Below, one piece after another: positions 8,082 through 15,420 of a stretch of 64,000 bases of DNA. Source of the stretch: JAGIBJ01 sp032119595 (GTDB lineage: Bacteria; Actinomycetota; Thermoleophilia; Solirubrobacterales; Solirubrobacteraceae); contig JAUMBQ010000006.1 of the NCBI GenBank assembly GCA_032119595.1, positions 1,054,001 to 1,118,000 on the forward strand. The letters are read 5' to 3'. The position numbers and the translations under genes were made by a program. Numbering within the stretch: position 1 is the first letter of the stretch; the number at the start of each line of letters is the position of its first letter. Below the pieces are notes generated by a model. It saw only the letters and a list, made by a program, of their open reading frames with translations. It did not search any database and was not told where the DNA came from.

Positions 8082-8124
8082 GTTGCGCGCGGAGCCGCGC
8101 GCAACGGCCGGACTACGTCCGGCC
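8082..8124 (+). terminator. Two perfect tandem hairpins after the toxin gene
   Basis: The first hairpin has an 11-bp stem, GTTGCGCGCGG/CCGCGCGCAAC with an AG loop (8082-8105). The second, one base further on, has an 8-bp stem GGCCGGAC/GTCCGGCC with loop TAC (8106-8124). No U-run follows, so termination would be by structure alone, as is common in very GC-rich actinobacteria. Confidence 0.55.
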
Positions 8125-8183
8125 GCGGTGACTCTGGACTGCGTCCGCGCACCAACGGCTGACCGGAGCGCCGGGATACGCCA

Positions 8184-8189
8184 TAAGGT
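8184..8189 (+). promoter_or_regulatory. -10 box TAAGGT of a leaderless glutaredoxin-like gene
   Basis: TAAGGT ends 6 nt before ATG 8196, so transcription should start at or next to the start codon. There is no Shine-Dalgarno sequence in between. Confidence 0.5.
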
Positions 8190-8195
8190 CGGCCG

Positions 8196-8471
8196 ATGAT
8201 TCTCTACACCTGTTTCGGCAAGGGCAGCGGCGGCGCCGTGCACCCCTGCGCCGTCGCGATCCGTGCCCTCGACCGCGCCGGCATCGAGTACGAGCTGAAA
8301 ACCGTCGGCGGGCTGAAGAACGTGCCGTTCACCACGCGCGGCGGCAAGCGCGACGAAATCAAGGCACTGAGCGGCCAGGAACGCGTGCCGATCCTCGTGC
8401 TCGACGACGGCACGGTCGTCACCGGCTCCAAGCAGGTCGCCGCCTGGGCAAAGGAGCACGCCGCGAACTAA
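8196..8471 (+). CDS. Glutaredoxin-like / GST N-terminal-domain protein
   Basis: A 91-residue single-domain thioredoxin-fold protein resembling glutaredoxins and the N-terminal domain of glutathione S-transferases. Visible elements are the first strand MILYTCFG, a single active-site-like Cys in VHPCAVAIRALDRAGIEYE, the cis-Pro motif VPILVLDDGTVV and a C-terminal helix. The usual CxxC is reduced to one Cys (HPCA), as in monothiol enzymes or GSTs. Actinobacteria often use other thiols than glutathione, so the partner is uncertain. It stands alone between a terminator and a convergent gene. Confidence 0.7.
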   Translation: MILYTCFGKGSGGAVHPCAVAIRALDRAGIEYELKTVGGLKNVPFTTRGGKRDEIKALSGQERVPILVLDDGTVVTGSKQVAAWAKEHAAN

Positions 8472-8489
8472 GCGGCGCGGCCGACGACC

Positions 8490-9026
8490 TCAGATCGTGA
8501 CCGCGTACCGCAGCTGCACGAGGCCGGTGTCGTAGGCCTCCGCGTGGATGAGCTCGAGTTCGTGGCGACGCACCACGCCAGCGAAGAGCGGCGAACCTTC
8601 GCCGAGGATCACGGGGACGACCGTGACGACCAGCTCGTCGATGAGCCCCGCGTCCAGGACAGTGCGGATCAGCACGCCGCCATCGATGTAGATGCCGCCG
8701 TCTCCGACCTGCTCCTGCACAGCGGCGATCATCTCGACCGGGTCGCCGCTGATCGCCTGAACACTCGGCACCGGGACGTCGTCGCCGAGCGGACGGGTCG
8801 TCGCGACAAACAGCGGGGTATCGCCATAGAACCAGGGGCCGTCGAACGCCCGCACGACGTCGTAGGTCGTGCGGCCCATCAGGATGGCGGCCGTCTCGGC
8901 CATGTGCTCGGCGTAGCCGTAATCCTCGGCCGGATCCGGCGCCGGAAGCCACGAGAGGTCGTCGCTGGGACCGGCGATGAAGCCGTCGAGCGAGCAGGCG
9001 ATGAACACACGGATCTGACCAGCCAT
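8490..9026 (-). CDS. Dihydrofolate-reductase-fold protein (RibD C-terminal/YyaP-like)
   Basis: A 178-residue protein of the RibD-C/DHFR-like reductase family: VFIACSLDGFIAGPSDDLSW at the N-terminus, AAILMGRTTYDVV in the centre and DGGVLIRTVLDAGLIDELVV (nucleotide-binding region) near the C-terminus. Such stand-alone proteins probably bind NADPH, but their substrates are mostly unknown; they are not standard DHFR. ATG 9026 was chosen because a -10-like TAGCAT lies 7 nt upstream and the family sequence begins right after it. Confidence 0.85.
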   Translation of the reverse strand: MAGQIRVFIACSLDGFIAGPSDDLSWLPAPDPAEDYGYAEHMAETAAILMGRTTYDVVRAFDGPWFYGDTPLFVATTRPLGDDVPVPSVQAISGDPVEMIAAVQEQVGDGGIYIDGGVLIRTVLDAGLIDELVVTVVPVILGEGSPLFAGVVRRHELELIHAEAYDTGLVQLRYAVTI

Positions 9027-9033
9027 GCGGTCG

Positions 9034-9039
9034 ATGCTA
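9034..9039 (-). promoter_or_regulatory. -10 box TAGCAT of the DHFR-fold gene
   Basis: On the minus strand TAGCAT ends 7 nt before the ATG at 9026, which implies a leaderless transcript. Confidence 0.5.
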
Positions 9040-9082
9040 CGGCGGGCAAGCAACGGCCAACGAGCGCTGCCTCCAATCTTCC

Positions 9083-9095
9083 CTGCAAATTGCAG
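9083..9095. repeat. Short perfect palindrome in a divergent intergenic region
   Basis: CTGCAA-A-TTGCAG is a 6-bp inverted repeat around one base, between the divergent DHFR-fold and diguanylate cyclase genes. It could be an operator, but there is no further evidence. Confidence 0.3.
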
Positions 9096-9197
9096 CGAGA
9101 AGTGGACACTTGCGACCGGCGCCCTTCCGCACGAACCACTGCTCCGCGCGAAGGCCCGGCCTCAGTGTTTTGACCAGACGACCGATACCCAGGGAGT

Positions 9198-11501
9198 ATG
9201 TGGCGTCGCCGAATCCTCCCTGCGGGCGTCGCCATCGTCCTCGGCTCGGTCACCCTGGTCGCGTCGATCGAAGGCGCCCGAACCGACCGCGACTCCGCCA
9301 CCGAGGCTCGCGCCCGCGTTCTGAACCAGGCAACGCACGCCACGGAGATCCTCTCCAACGACCTTGAGAGCCGCGTCTCTGACCTTGCAGGCCTGTTCAA
9401 CGCGAGCCAGAACGTCGACCCCGACGAGTTCTCGGCCTTCACCGAGCCGATGCTCTCCACCTCGGGGTCCTCAGAACTGAGCTGGATCGAACTTGTCCCC
9501 GGTGCCGCCCGGACCGCCCACGAGCGCCGCCTCGGCTTCCCGCTCCTGGAAACCACCGCCGACGGCAAGTCGGTCACGGCGAAAGCACGCTCCCAATACG
9601 CGGTCACCACGTACGTCAAGACCCCCGACGACTCCGAAGCCACCATCGGGACCGATGTGCTTGCCGACCCCGTCCGAGCCGCCGCCATCCAGCGGGCGGC
9701 AGAGACGGCGTCTCCCCACGCCACTGGTCGCGTCCTGCTTCGCGGCGCTTCTGAGCCCGGATTCGTCATGTACATCCCGGCGTTCGGACCCACCGACGCG
9801 CCGACGGCACTGCGCAAGCCCATCGGCTTCGTGAGCGCTGCATTCCGGTTCGAGGACCTCCATACGCTGCTCGAAAACAGCGTCCCCCGGGGCGCGCACG
9901 CCGAGCTCCGCGTCGATGGCGTCGTCGTCGTCAGCATTGGCCGCCAGCAAGGCCAACTGCAACGGTCGCCCCTGCTCGTCTCGGGCCAGCGCTGGAGCGT
10001 TGCGGTGTCCGCCGCGCCGATCGACCGCGCGTTCCTGGGCCTGAGCCGTGCGGCCGCCGCCGCGACCGTCCTGGGCCTGATCACGCTGCTCCTGACCGGC
10101 CTCACGTGGCAAGCCGTCGTCGGGGCATCGCGCTCCGAAGAGCTCGCGGCCCTACGCCAGCACGAGCGCGACCAAGCCATTCGCGAGCGCGAGTCATCCG
10201 AACAGGCGACGCGTGCCCTGCTCGGGCACCTTCCCGACCTCGCCGTCCTACGGTTCGATGCCGACCTTCGTATCACGAGCGCGAAGGGAGGACTCCTCTC
10301 GCGCACGGGCTGGTCAAGCGAAGAGATGGAGGGCCACCTGATCACTGAGCTGTTCGGCGGGCCCGACGGTGAGCGCCTCGCGGCCCCGATGCGAGCAGCG
10401 CTCGCCGGGACCCCGAACGGGTTCAGCTTCGACGGCATCCGCGACTCTTCGTTCCGCTACTGGATGCAGACCCTGCCCCTCGTGGGTGATACCCCCGGAG
10501 GCCTGCTGGTCGCCTCCAACGTGACCGATCTGATGGACGCGCACGTCGCCCTTGAGAGCGCCGAGCGCCGCTTCGAGCGCGCGTTCGACGGCGCCCCCGT
10601 GGGGATGGCGCTGATCAATGGCGCCGGCGAGTTCGTGCAGGTCAACGAGGCCATGTGCGCGATCACCGGCCTGCCCGCCGACGAGCTGGAGGGCTCCAAG
10701 CCGGCGGTCATCACGCACGAAGAGGATCGCGAAGCCGCCAGCGGACACCTGTTGGCACTCCTCGAGGGCCGCACGACGACCGTCACGGCCGAGCAGCGCT
10801 ACATCCACGCCGACGGCAAGACCGTGTGGGTCGCGGCGCATTCGACGATTCTCACCGACAGTGAGGGGAACCCCGACCTCGTTCTCTCCCAGGTCCTCGA
10901 CGTGACCGACCGCCGTCAGGCCCACGACCAGCTTCAGCACCTCGCTGACCACGACGCCCTCACCGGGCTGCGCAACCGCCGCTCGTTCGAGCAGGCGCTC
11001 GAGACGCAGATCGCGTGCGTGCGGCGGTACGGCCCGGAGGGCGCGCTCCTGATGCTGGACCTCGATCACTTCAAGAGCGTCAACGACACCCTCGGCCATC
11101 AGGCCGGCGACGAGGTCCTCAGCGCGGCAGCGAACGCGCTTCGGTGCAATCTGCGTGCCAGCGACACCGTTGGCCGGCTTGGCGGTGACGAGTTTGCCGT
11201 GCTCCTCCCCAAGGCCGACGAGCAAGAGGCGCGCACGGTCGCGAAGAAGCTGGGCGAGAGCATCCGAGCCGTGGGGAAGCAGCTCCACGGCGACGCCGGC
11301 GGCAGCGCCGTGACGGCAAGCATCGGCATCGTCGTCCTCTCGGTGGCCCACGAGGACTGCGTCGGGGCGCTTGCCGACGCTGATCGGGCGATGTACGAAG
11401 CCAAATCGGCCGGCCGGGACGGCTATGCGGTCGCCGGGCTCAGTCGCCCAAGCGCACTCGCCATTCCAGCGCGAATCCGGTCGGAGCAGCCCCGTTCGTA
11501 A
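9198..11501 (+). CDS. Membrane diguanylate cyclase: CHASE, two PAS domains, GGDEF
   Basis: A 767-residue c-di-GMP synthase. Order: signal-anchor segment 7-25; extracytoplasmic CHASE-type sensor about 40-230 (VLNQATHATEILSNDL and VMYIPAFGPT); second membrane segment about 280-305; PAS 1 about 340-445; PAS 2 about 457-580 (GAPVGMALINGAGEFVQVNE); GGDEF domain from about 584 (HDALTGLRNRRSFEQAL). The active-site GGDEF motif is intact at 662-666, and an RxxD inhibitory site (RASD) lies exactly five residues before it, so product inhibition is expected. No EAL or HD-GYP domain, so it only makes c-di-GMP. CHASE domains sense small extracellular ligands; the ligand is unknown. It sits alone, divergent from the DHFR-fold gene. 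ATG 9198 has GGGAG close upstream. Confidence 0.92.
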   Translation: MWRRRILPAGVAIVLGSVTLVASIEGARTDRDSATEARARVLNQATHATEILSNDLESRVSDLAGLFNASQNVDPDEFSAFTEPMLSTSGSSELSWIELVPGAARTAHERRLGFPLLETTADGKSVTAKARSQYAVTTYVKTPDDSEATIGTDVLADPVRAAAIQRAAETASPHATGRVLLRGASEPGFVMYIPAFGPTDAPTALRKPIGFVSAAFRFEDLHTLLENSVPRGAHAELRVDGVVVVSIGRQQGQLQRSPLLVSGQRWSVAVSAAPIDRAFLGLSRAAAAATVLGLITLLLTGLTWQAVVGASRSEELAALRQHERDQAIRERESSEQATRALLGHLPDLAVLRFDADLRITSAKGGLLSRTGWSSEEMEGHLITELFGGPDGERLAAPMRAALAGTPNGFSFDGIRDSSFRYWMQTLPLVGDTPGGLLVASNVTDLMDAHVALESAERRFERAFDGAPVGMALINGAGEFVQVNEAMCAITGLPADELEGSKPAVITHEEDREAASGHLLALLEGRTTTVTAEQRYIHADGKTVWVAAHSTILTDSEGNPDLVLSQVLDVTDRRQAHDQLQHLADHDALTGLRNRRSFEQALETQIACVRRYGPEGALLMLDLDHFKSVNDTLGHQAGDEVLSAAANALRCNLRASDTVGRLGGDEFAVLLPKADEQEARTVAKKLGESIRAVGKQLHGDAGGSAVTASIGIVVLSVAHEDCVGALADADRAMYEAKSAGRDGYAVAGLSRPSALAIPARIRSEQPRS

Positions 11502-11545
11502 AGGCGCCTTGGCGCGCGATCCCGTGTTAACGATCGGTGAAGGTC

Positions 11546-11551
11546 TACGAT
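11546..11551 (+). promoter_or_regulatory. -10 box TACGAT of the phosphate transport operon
   Basis: TACGAT ends 7 nt before ATG 11559. A leaderless transcript is expected for the DUF47-PiT operon. Confidence 0.5.
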
Positions 11552-11558
11552 CCGCGAC

Positions 11559-12185
11559 ATGGCTCGCCTGACCGAGGTCTTCACCGGCCGCGACACCCGC
11601 TACTTCGAACTCTTCGAAGAGGCCACCCGAAACGCGGTCCGCGCCGCCGAGATGCTGAGCGCGTTCGTCGAGGCCATCCCCGACAAGCCCGAGCTCGCCA
11701 AGGCGATCGGGGTGGTGGAGAGCGACACCGATCGCGTCACCCACGACATCATCCAGCACCTCAACGCGACGTTCGTGACGCCGCTGGAGCGCGAGGACAT
11801 CCTCCAGCTGGCCTCCGCGCTCGACGACGTCGTGGACCTGATCGACGAAACCGCCGACCTGATCCTGCTCTACAAGGTCGAGGCGCCGATGGAGGAGGCC
11901 AGCGGACTCTGCGACATCCTCCTGGAGGCCTGCAAGGCGCTCGACGAATGCATGCCGCGCCTGCGCAGCTTCGGCGACATCCGTCATTACACGATCAAGG
12001 TCAACCAGCTCGAGAATGACGGCGACCGCCTCTCCCGCTCAGCGATCGCCGGCCTGTTCGACGGCAACATCGACCCGATGGTCGTGATCCGCTGGAAAGA
12101 CATCTTCGAGCGCCTGGAGGACGCAATCGACTCCACCGAGCGCGTCGCGAGCATCCTCGAAGGCATCGTCATCAAGAACCGCTAG
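11559..12185 (+). CDS. DUF47 (PhoU-like) accessory protein of the phosphate transporter
   Basis: A 208-residue all-helical protein of the DUF47/PhoU-like family (YFELFEEATRNAVRAAEML at the start; NDGDRLSRSAIAGLF and RWKDIFERLEDAIDSTERVA near the end). DUF47 genes commonly lie directly upstream of a PiT phosphate transporter, as here, and are thought to regulate it, with metal ions bound by E/DxxxD motifs such as VESDTDRVTHDI. Cytoplasmic. Confidence 0.9.
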   Translation: MARLTEVFTGRDTRYFELFEEATRNAVRAAEMLSAFVEAIPDKPELAKAIGVVESDTDRVTHDIIQHLNATFVTPLEREDILQLASALDDVVDLIDETADLILLYKVEAPMEEASGLCDILLEACKALDECMPRLRSFGDIRHYTIKVNQLENDGDRLSRSAIAGLFDGNIDPMVVIRWKDIFERLEDAIDSTERVASILEGIVIKNR

Positions 12186-12252
12186 CGACGCCTCCCGGCG
12201 CCCGCCTCGCACCTCACCGCGTTTTCCCGATGACTCAGCTCTCCACGCTCCG

Positions 12253-13371
12253 ATGACCTCCGACCTGCTCCTGGTCCTGGTCGTCGCCGCCGCCCTCACC
12301 TTCGACTTCACCAACGGCTTCCACGACACCGCCAACGTCGTCGCGACCTCGATCTCCACGCGCGCCCTGCCGCCGCGGCTGGCGATCCTGATCGCGGCGA
12401 TCCTCAATTTCGTCGGCGCATTCCTCTCACTGAAGGTCGCCGCGACCATCGCGAGCGGGATCGTCGAGGCCGACCTCATCACCCTCCAGGTGGTGTTTGC
12501 CGGCCTCGTCGGCGCGATCCTCTGGAACCTCCTCACGTGGTGGTTCGGGCTCCCGTCGAGCTCATCTCACGCGCTGATCGGAGGGGTGGTCGGCGCGATG
12601 CTCGCCGCCGCCGGGCCGTCCGCGATCAACGGCGAAGGTCTGATCGGCAAGGTCGTGGTGCCCGCACTCGTCGCGCCGGTCCTCGCGTTCGCCGTCGCCG
12701 GACTGGCGATCCTCGTCACCTATCGGATCGTCGGCAAGCTCAGGCCCGGCCCCGTCACCCGTGGCTTCCGTCTCGGACAGATCGTGTCCGGCTCGCTGCT
12801 GGCACTCGCCCACGGCACCAACGACGCCCAGAAGACGATGGGCATCATCACGCTCGCGCTCGTCGCCCACGGCTCCCTGCCGGCCGTCGACCCGGAGATC
12901 CCGACGTGGGTCGTCGTCTCGTCGGCCGCCGCCATCGCGCTCGGCACCTACTCCGGAGGTGCCCGGATCATCCGCACCATGGGCAGCAAGATCATCAAGA
13001 TGGACGCCGCCCAGGGCTTCGCGGCGCAGGGCTCCGGCGCCGCCGTGATCCTCGCCGCCACGCATGTCGGCTTCCCGCTGTCCACGACGCACGTGATCTC
13101 CGGCGGGATCGTCGGCGCCGGGGCGGCCAAGCGCCTGTCGGCAGTGCGCTGGGGCGTAGCGGGCAACATGGCCATCGCCTGGGTCCTCACGATTCCAGCG
13201 GCTGGCGCCACCGGCGCCGTCGCCTACGGCATCTCCGCCCTTGCCGGTGGCGGCACCGCTGGACCCCTCGTGGTGTGCGCGATCCTGCTCATCGCGATCG
13301 GCTTCTTCGTGCGCGCTCGCCAGACGCCGCCACCGATCGCCGCCGATCCCGTCGCCGCGGAGATCTCATGA
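12253..13371 (+). CDS. pit: PiT-family inorganic phosphate transporter
   Basis: A 372-residue integral membrane protein of the PiT family, which takes up phosphate (or metal-phosphate) driven by H+ or Na+. Both halves of the duplicated PiT signature are clear: TNGFHDTANVVATSISTRAL at the N-terminus and HGTNDAQKTMGI in the middle. About ten hydrophobic segments are visible, typical for the family. It follows the DUF47 gene after 67 nt, and its stop overlaps the next start as ATGA. Confidence 0.93.
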   Translation: MTSDLLLVLVVAAALTFDFTNGFHDTANVVATSISTRALPPRLAILIAAILNFVGAFLSLKVAATIASGIVEADLITLQVVFAGLVGAILWNLLTWWFGLPSSSSHALIGGVVGAMLAAAGPSAINGEGLIGKVVVPALVAPVLAFAVAGLAILVTYRIVGKLRPGPVTRGFRLGQIVSGSLLALAHGTNDAQKTMGIITLALVAHGSLPAVDPEIPTWVVVSSAAAIALGTYSGGARIIRTMGSKIIKMDAAQGFAAQGSGAAVILAATHVGFPLSTTHVISGGIVGAGAAKRLSAVRWGVAGNMAIAWVLTIPAAGATGAVAYGISALAGGGTAGPLVVCAILLIAIGFFVRARQTPPPIAADPVAAEIS

Positions 13372-13634
13372 TTGCCTCCGTCATCGCCATCACGCCTTCG
13401 ACCGACAGCAGCATCCTGTCCGACATCCTCGAAGTGATCGCCTTCGGTGCGATCGCCGGGGTCGGCATTAGCCTCGCGTTCTCGCTGATGCTCCGCGGAT
13501 TCCTCGTGGCCGGCATCGCCAGTCGCGACGGTCGCAAGGCGGTCGCCATGGCCAACGGCGCCATGGGCGTCATCTTCGCCGTGGTCTGCGTGTTCGCCGT
13601 GGTCGGCGGGCTGCTCTCGATGCTGCACCGCTGA
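13368..13634 (+). CDS. Small membrane protein at the end of the phosphate transport operon
   Basis: An 88-residue protein with two predicted transmembrane helices (about 21-46 and 65-85) and a short basic loop, ASRDGRKAVAMAN, between them. ATG 13368 overlaps the PiT stop codon, so it is almost certainly co-translated. I recognise no family. Placement suggests an accessory subunit of the transporter, which is inference only. Confidence 0.7.
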   Translation: MIASVIAITPSTDSSILSDILEVIAFGAIAGVGISLAFSLMLRGFLVAGIASRDGRKAVAMANGAMGVIFAVVCVFAVVGGLLSMLHR

Positions 13635-13644
13635 ACCGCCAACG

Positions 13645-13720
13645 CTGAGCGGCCAACGACCAACGGCCAACGGTGAACGGCCAAACTGTGCTGCCCTGAC
13701 GACACCAAATGGCCGCTCAC
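13645..13720. repeat. Palindromic repeat, copy A, with degenerate half-units
   Basis: The arms GTGAACGGCCA (13673-13683) and TGGCCGCTCAC (13710-13720) pair at 10 of 11 positions. Inside them GTG and CAC can also pair. To the left lie partial units (CTGAGCGGCCA at 13645-13655 and a CAACGGCCAACGG run), as if left arms had been duplicated. Two further copies lie at 41419-41468 and 41535-41588. Confidence 0.7.
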
Positions 13721-13756
13721 GCCCCAACCGGGGGTCAGCCGTGCCCTTCGCTCATC

Positions 13757-13762
13757 TAGCCT
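13757..13762 (+). promoter_or_regulatory. -10 box TAGCCT of the DsbA-fold isomerase gene
   Basis: TAGCCT ends 6 nt before ATG 13769, with no ribosome binding site between: leaderless start. Confidence 0.5.
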
Positions 13763-13768
13763 CCAGGC

Positions 13769-14395
13769 ATGAGCTTCGAGGTCGAGCAGCACGACGCTTC
13801 CCGCGCGCCGCGCGGCAACATCGTCTTCTACTACGACTTTGCGAGTCCTGAGAGCTACCTCGCGCTCGAGCGCCTCGCCAAGTCGATGGCCGCGTTCGCG
13901 CCGGAACTCGTCCCCGTGCGCGAGGCCGATCTCGACCCGCTGCCGTGGCCGGACGACGCGGCCCGCCGAGCCAACATCGAGGCCCTCGCCGAGACCAGCG
14001 ACGTCCTGCCGCTCGTGTGGCCGGCCGACTTTCCGGACCTCGACACCACCGACGCGGTGCGCGTCGCGACCTACGCGAAGTCGATCGGCAAGATCGCGGT
14101 GTTTTCGCTGTCGCTGTTCCGCCAGATCTACGCCGCGGGCAACGACCCGGCCGACGTCACCACGATCTATTTGGCGGCCGCCGCCTCGGAGATTCACCCA
14201 CGCGCCGTCGACCAGGCCCTCTCGCGGGATCGCGTGCAGGCCGATGCGGACGCGGCGACCGAAGCGGCCGGCGCGGCTGGCGTCACCAGCGTCCCGGCGC
14301 TGCGGATCGGCCAACGGCTCCTGGTCGGTCCGGCGCTCCTCGCCGACGCCCAGTCGGTGATGCGCGACGCGCTCGAGGGCTACCGCGACGCCTGA
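13769..14395 (+). CDS. DsbA-fold protein, 2-hydroxychromene-2-carboxylate isomerase-like
   Basis: A 208-residue thioredoxin/DsbA-fold protein of the HCCA isomerase family. The N-terminal strand-loop FYYDFASPESYLALERLA has the conserved Ser-Pro of this family in place of a CxxC, so it is not a disulfide oxidase. The C-terminal GVTSVPALRIGQRLLVGP holds the cis-Pro loop. Family members act in aromatic degradation or as kappa-class GST-like enzymes. There are no aromatic catabolism genes nearby, so the substrate is unknown. The first 15 residues are a variable extension. Confidence 0.75.
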   Translation: MSFEVEQHDASRAPRGNIVFYYDFASPESYLALERLAKSMAAFAPELVPVREADLDPLPWPDDAARRANIEALAETSDVLPLVWPADFPDLDTTDAVRVATYAKSIGKIAVFSLSLFRQIYAAGNDPADVTTIYLAAAASEIHPRAVDQALSRDRVQADADAATEAAGAAGVTSVPALRIGQRLLVGPALLADAQSVMRDALEGYRDA

Positions 14396-14529
14396 CGCCC
14401 GCCCGGCGGTGGGCCCTGCTGGGCTGGCGCCGGAGTTCTCTGGATGGCAGGCCAGGCCAAGTGTCATCGCTCCGAAGGCCTGAATTCGAGGTGCGCGCCG
14501 CCCCGGCGCCCGCTACGGTCGGGAACATC

Positions 14530-15375
14530 TTGTCTTTGCCCGACACCCGCCTGCCCCTCGCGAGGAGCATCACCGCCGCGGTGACCGGGCTGCTGGTGGC
14601 GCTCCTGCTGCTCCTGGTGCCCGCCAATGGATCGGCCGCAGCGGCCAAGACCGTCTATCCGCTGAAGCTCCAGGCGAAGGGCACCGTCGATGCGATCACG
14701 ATCTCGGTCGTCGTCAAACGCAGCAAGGCCAAGTTGCCGGCGAAGGCCAAAGCGCGGATGCAGTACCTCGACGGCAAGACGTGGGTCGCCGCGACTACGC
14801 GCCGCCTCACGAACCGGCAGGTCGTGCTCAGCTGGGCAACCGCGACCCCCGGTCAGATGTATCGCCTGCGCGTGCAGCTCTTGAACGGTCGCAAGGTCAT
14901 CGAGAACTCGAGGGCGTTGCTGATGCGCCGAGCGAAGCGCCGGTTCGTGTCGGTGCCCGTGCCATCACCAGCGCCAACGCCGGCGCCTGCCCCCACGCCG
15001 GCACCAGCCCCCACGCCGGCACCAGCCCCGACGCCGACGCCCGAGCCGACGCTAGCTCCGACGCCGACCGCGACGCCAAGCCCCACCCCGACCGCGACGC
15101 CAAGCCCGACGCCCACGCCCACGCCCACCGCGACGCCAAGCCCCACACCGACGCCCACGCCGACCGAGACGCCAAGCCCGACGCCCACGCCAACCGCGAC
15201 GCCGAGCCCAACGCCCACGCCGACCGCGACGCCAAGCCCCACACCGACGCCAAGTCCGACCGAGACGCCGACGCCGACACCGCTCCCCGGACCGCCGATG
15301 GGGCTTGGCTCCAGCCTCGGGCTCGCCGAGGTGGTCAGCGTGTTGGACGCCTGGGCGATCGGGTCGCCGAACTAG
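14530..15375 (+). CDS. Secreted protein with a long Pro/Thr/Ala-rich repeat tail
   Basis: A 281-residue exported protein. TTG 14530 is the best start: it is followed by a classical signal peptide (basic LARS, a hydrophobic ITAAVTGLLVALLLLLVP stretch and an ANGSAAAA cleavage region). A compact domain of about 95 residues (about 38-135, LKLQAKGTVDAITISVVVKR and later WATATPGQMYRLRVQLLNGR) looks like a fibronectin-III-like beta-sandwich. Then follow about 115 residues of P-T/P-A/P-S dipeptide repeats and a short non-repetitive tail, GLGSSLGLAEVVSVLDAWAI. A -10-like TACGGT lies at 14514-14519. No LPxTG motif. Probably a cell-envelope spacer or adhesin-like protein; function unknown. Confidence 0.65.
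   Translation: MSLPDTRLPLARSITAAVTGLLVALLLLLVPANGSAAAAKTVYPLKLQAKGTVDAITISVVVKRSKAKLPAKAKARMQYLDGKTWVAATTRRLTNRQVVLSWATATPGQMYRLRVQLLNGRKVIENSRALLMRRAKRRFVSVPVPSPAPTPAPAPTPAPAPTPAPAPTPTPEPTLAPTPTATPSPTPTATPSPTPTPTPTATPSPTPTPTPTETPSPTPTPTATPSPTPTPTATPSPTPTPSPTETPTPTPLPGPPMGLGSSLGLAEVVSVLDAWAIGSPN
14959..15294 (+). repeat. Tandem Pro-Thr/Pro-Ser/Pro-Ala coding repeats
   Basis: Short units of the type CCGACGCCAAGCCC and CCGACGCCCACG repeat for about 335 nt and encode the tail of the secreted protein. A similar P-T-P-S array occurs at about 597-905 in the window's first gene. Confidence 0.8.
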
Positions 15376-15420
15376 GCAGACCGAGCCCCGGCGACGCGTC
15401 GCGTCCGGCGCCCGCAGCGA

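Noticed and set aside
14959..15294. Short tandem repeats as a possible CRISPR or origin iteron array
   Set aside because: They are in frame and encode Pro-Thr/Ser/Ala dipeptides of a secreted protein; there are no spacers.
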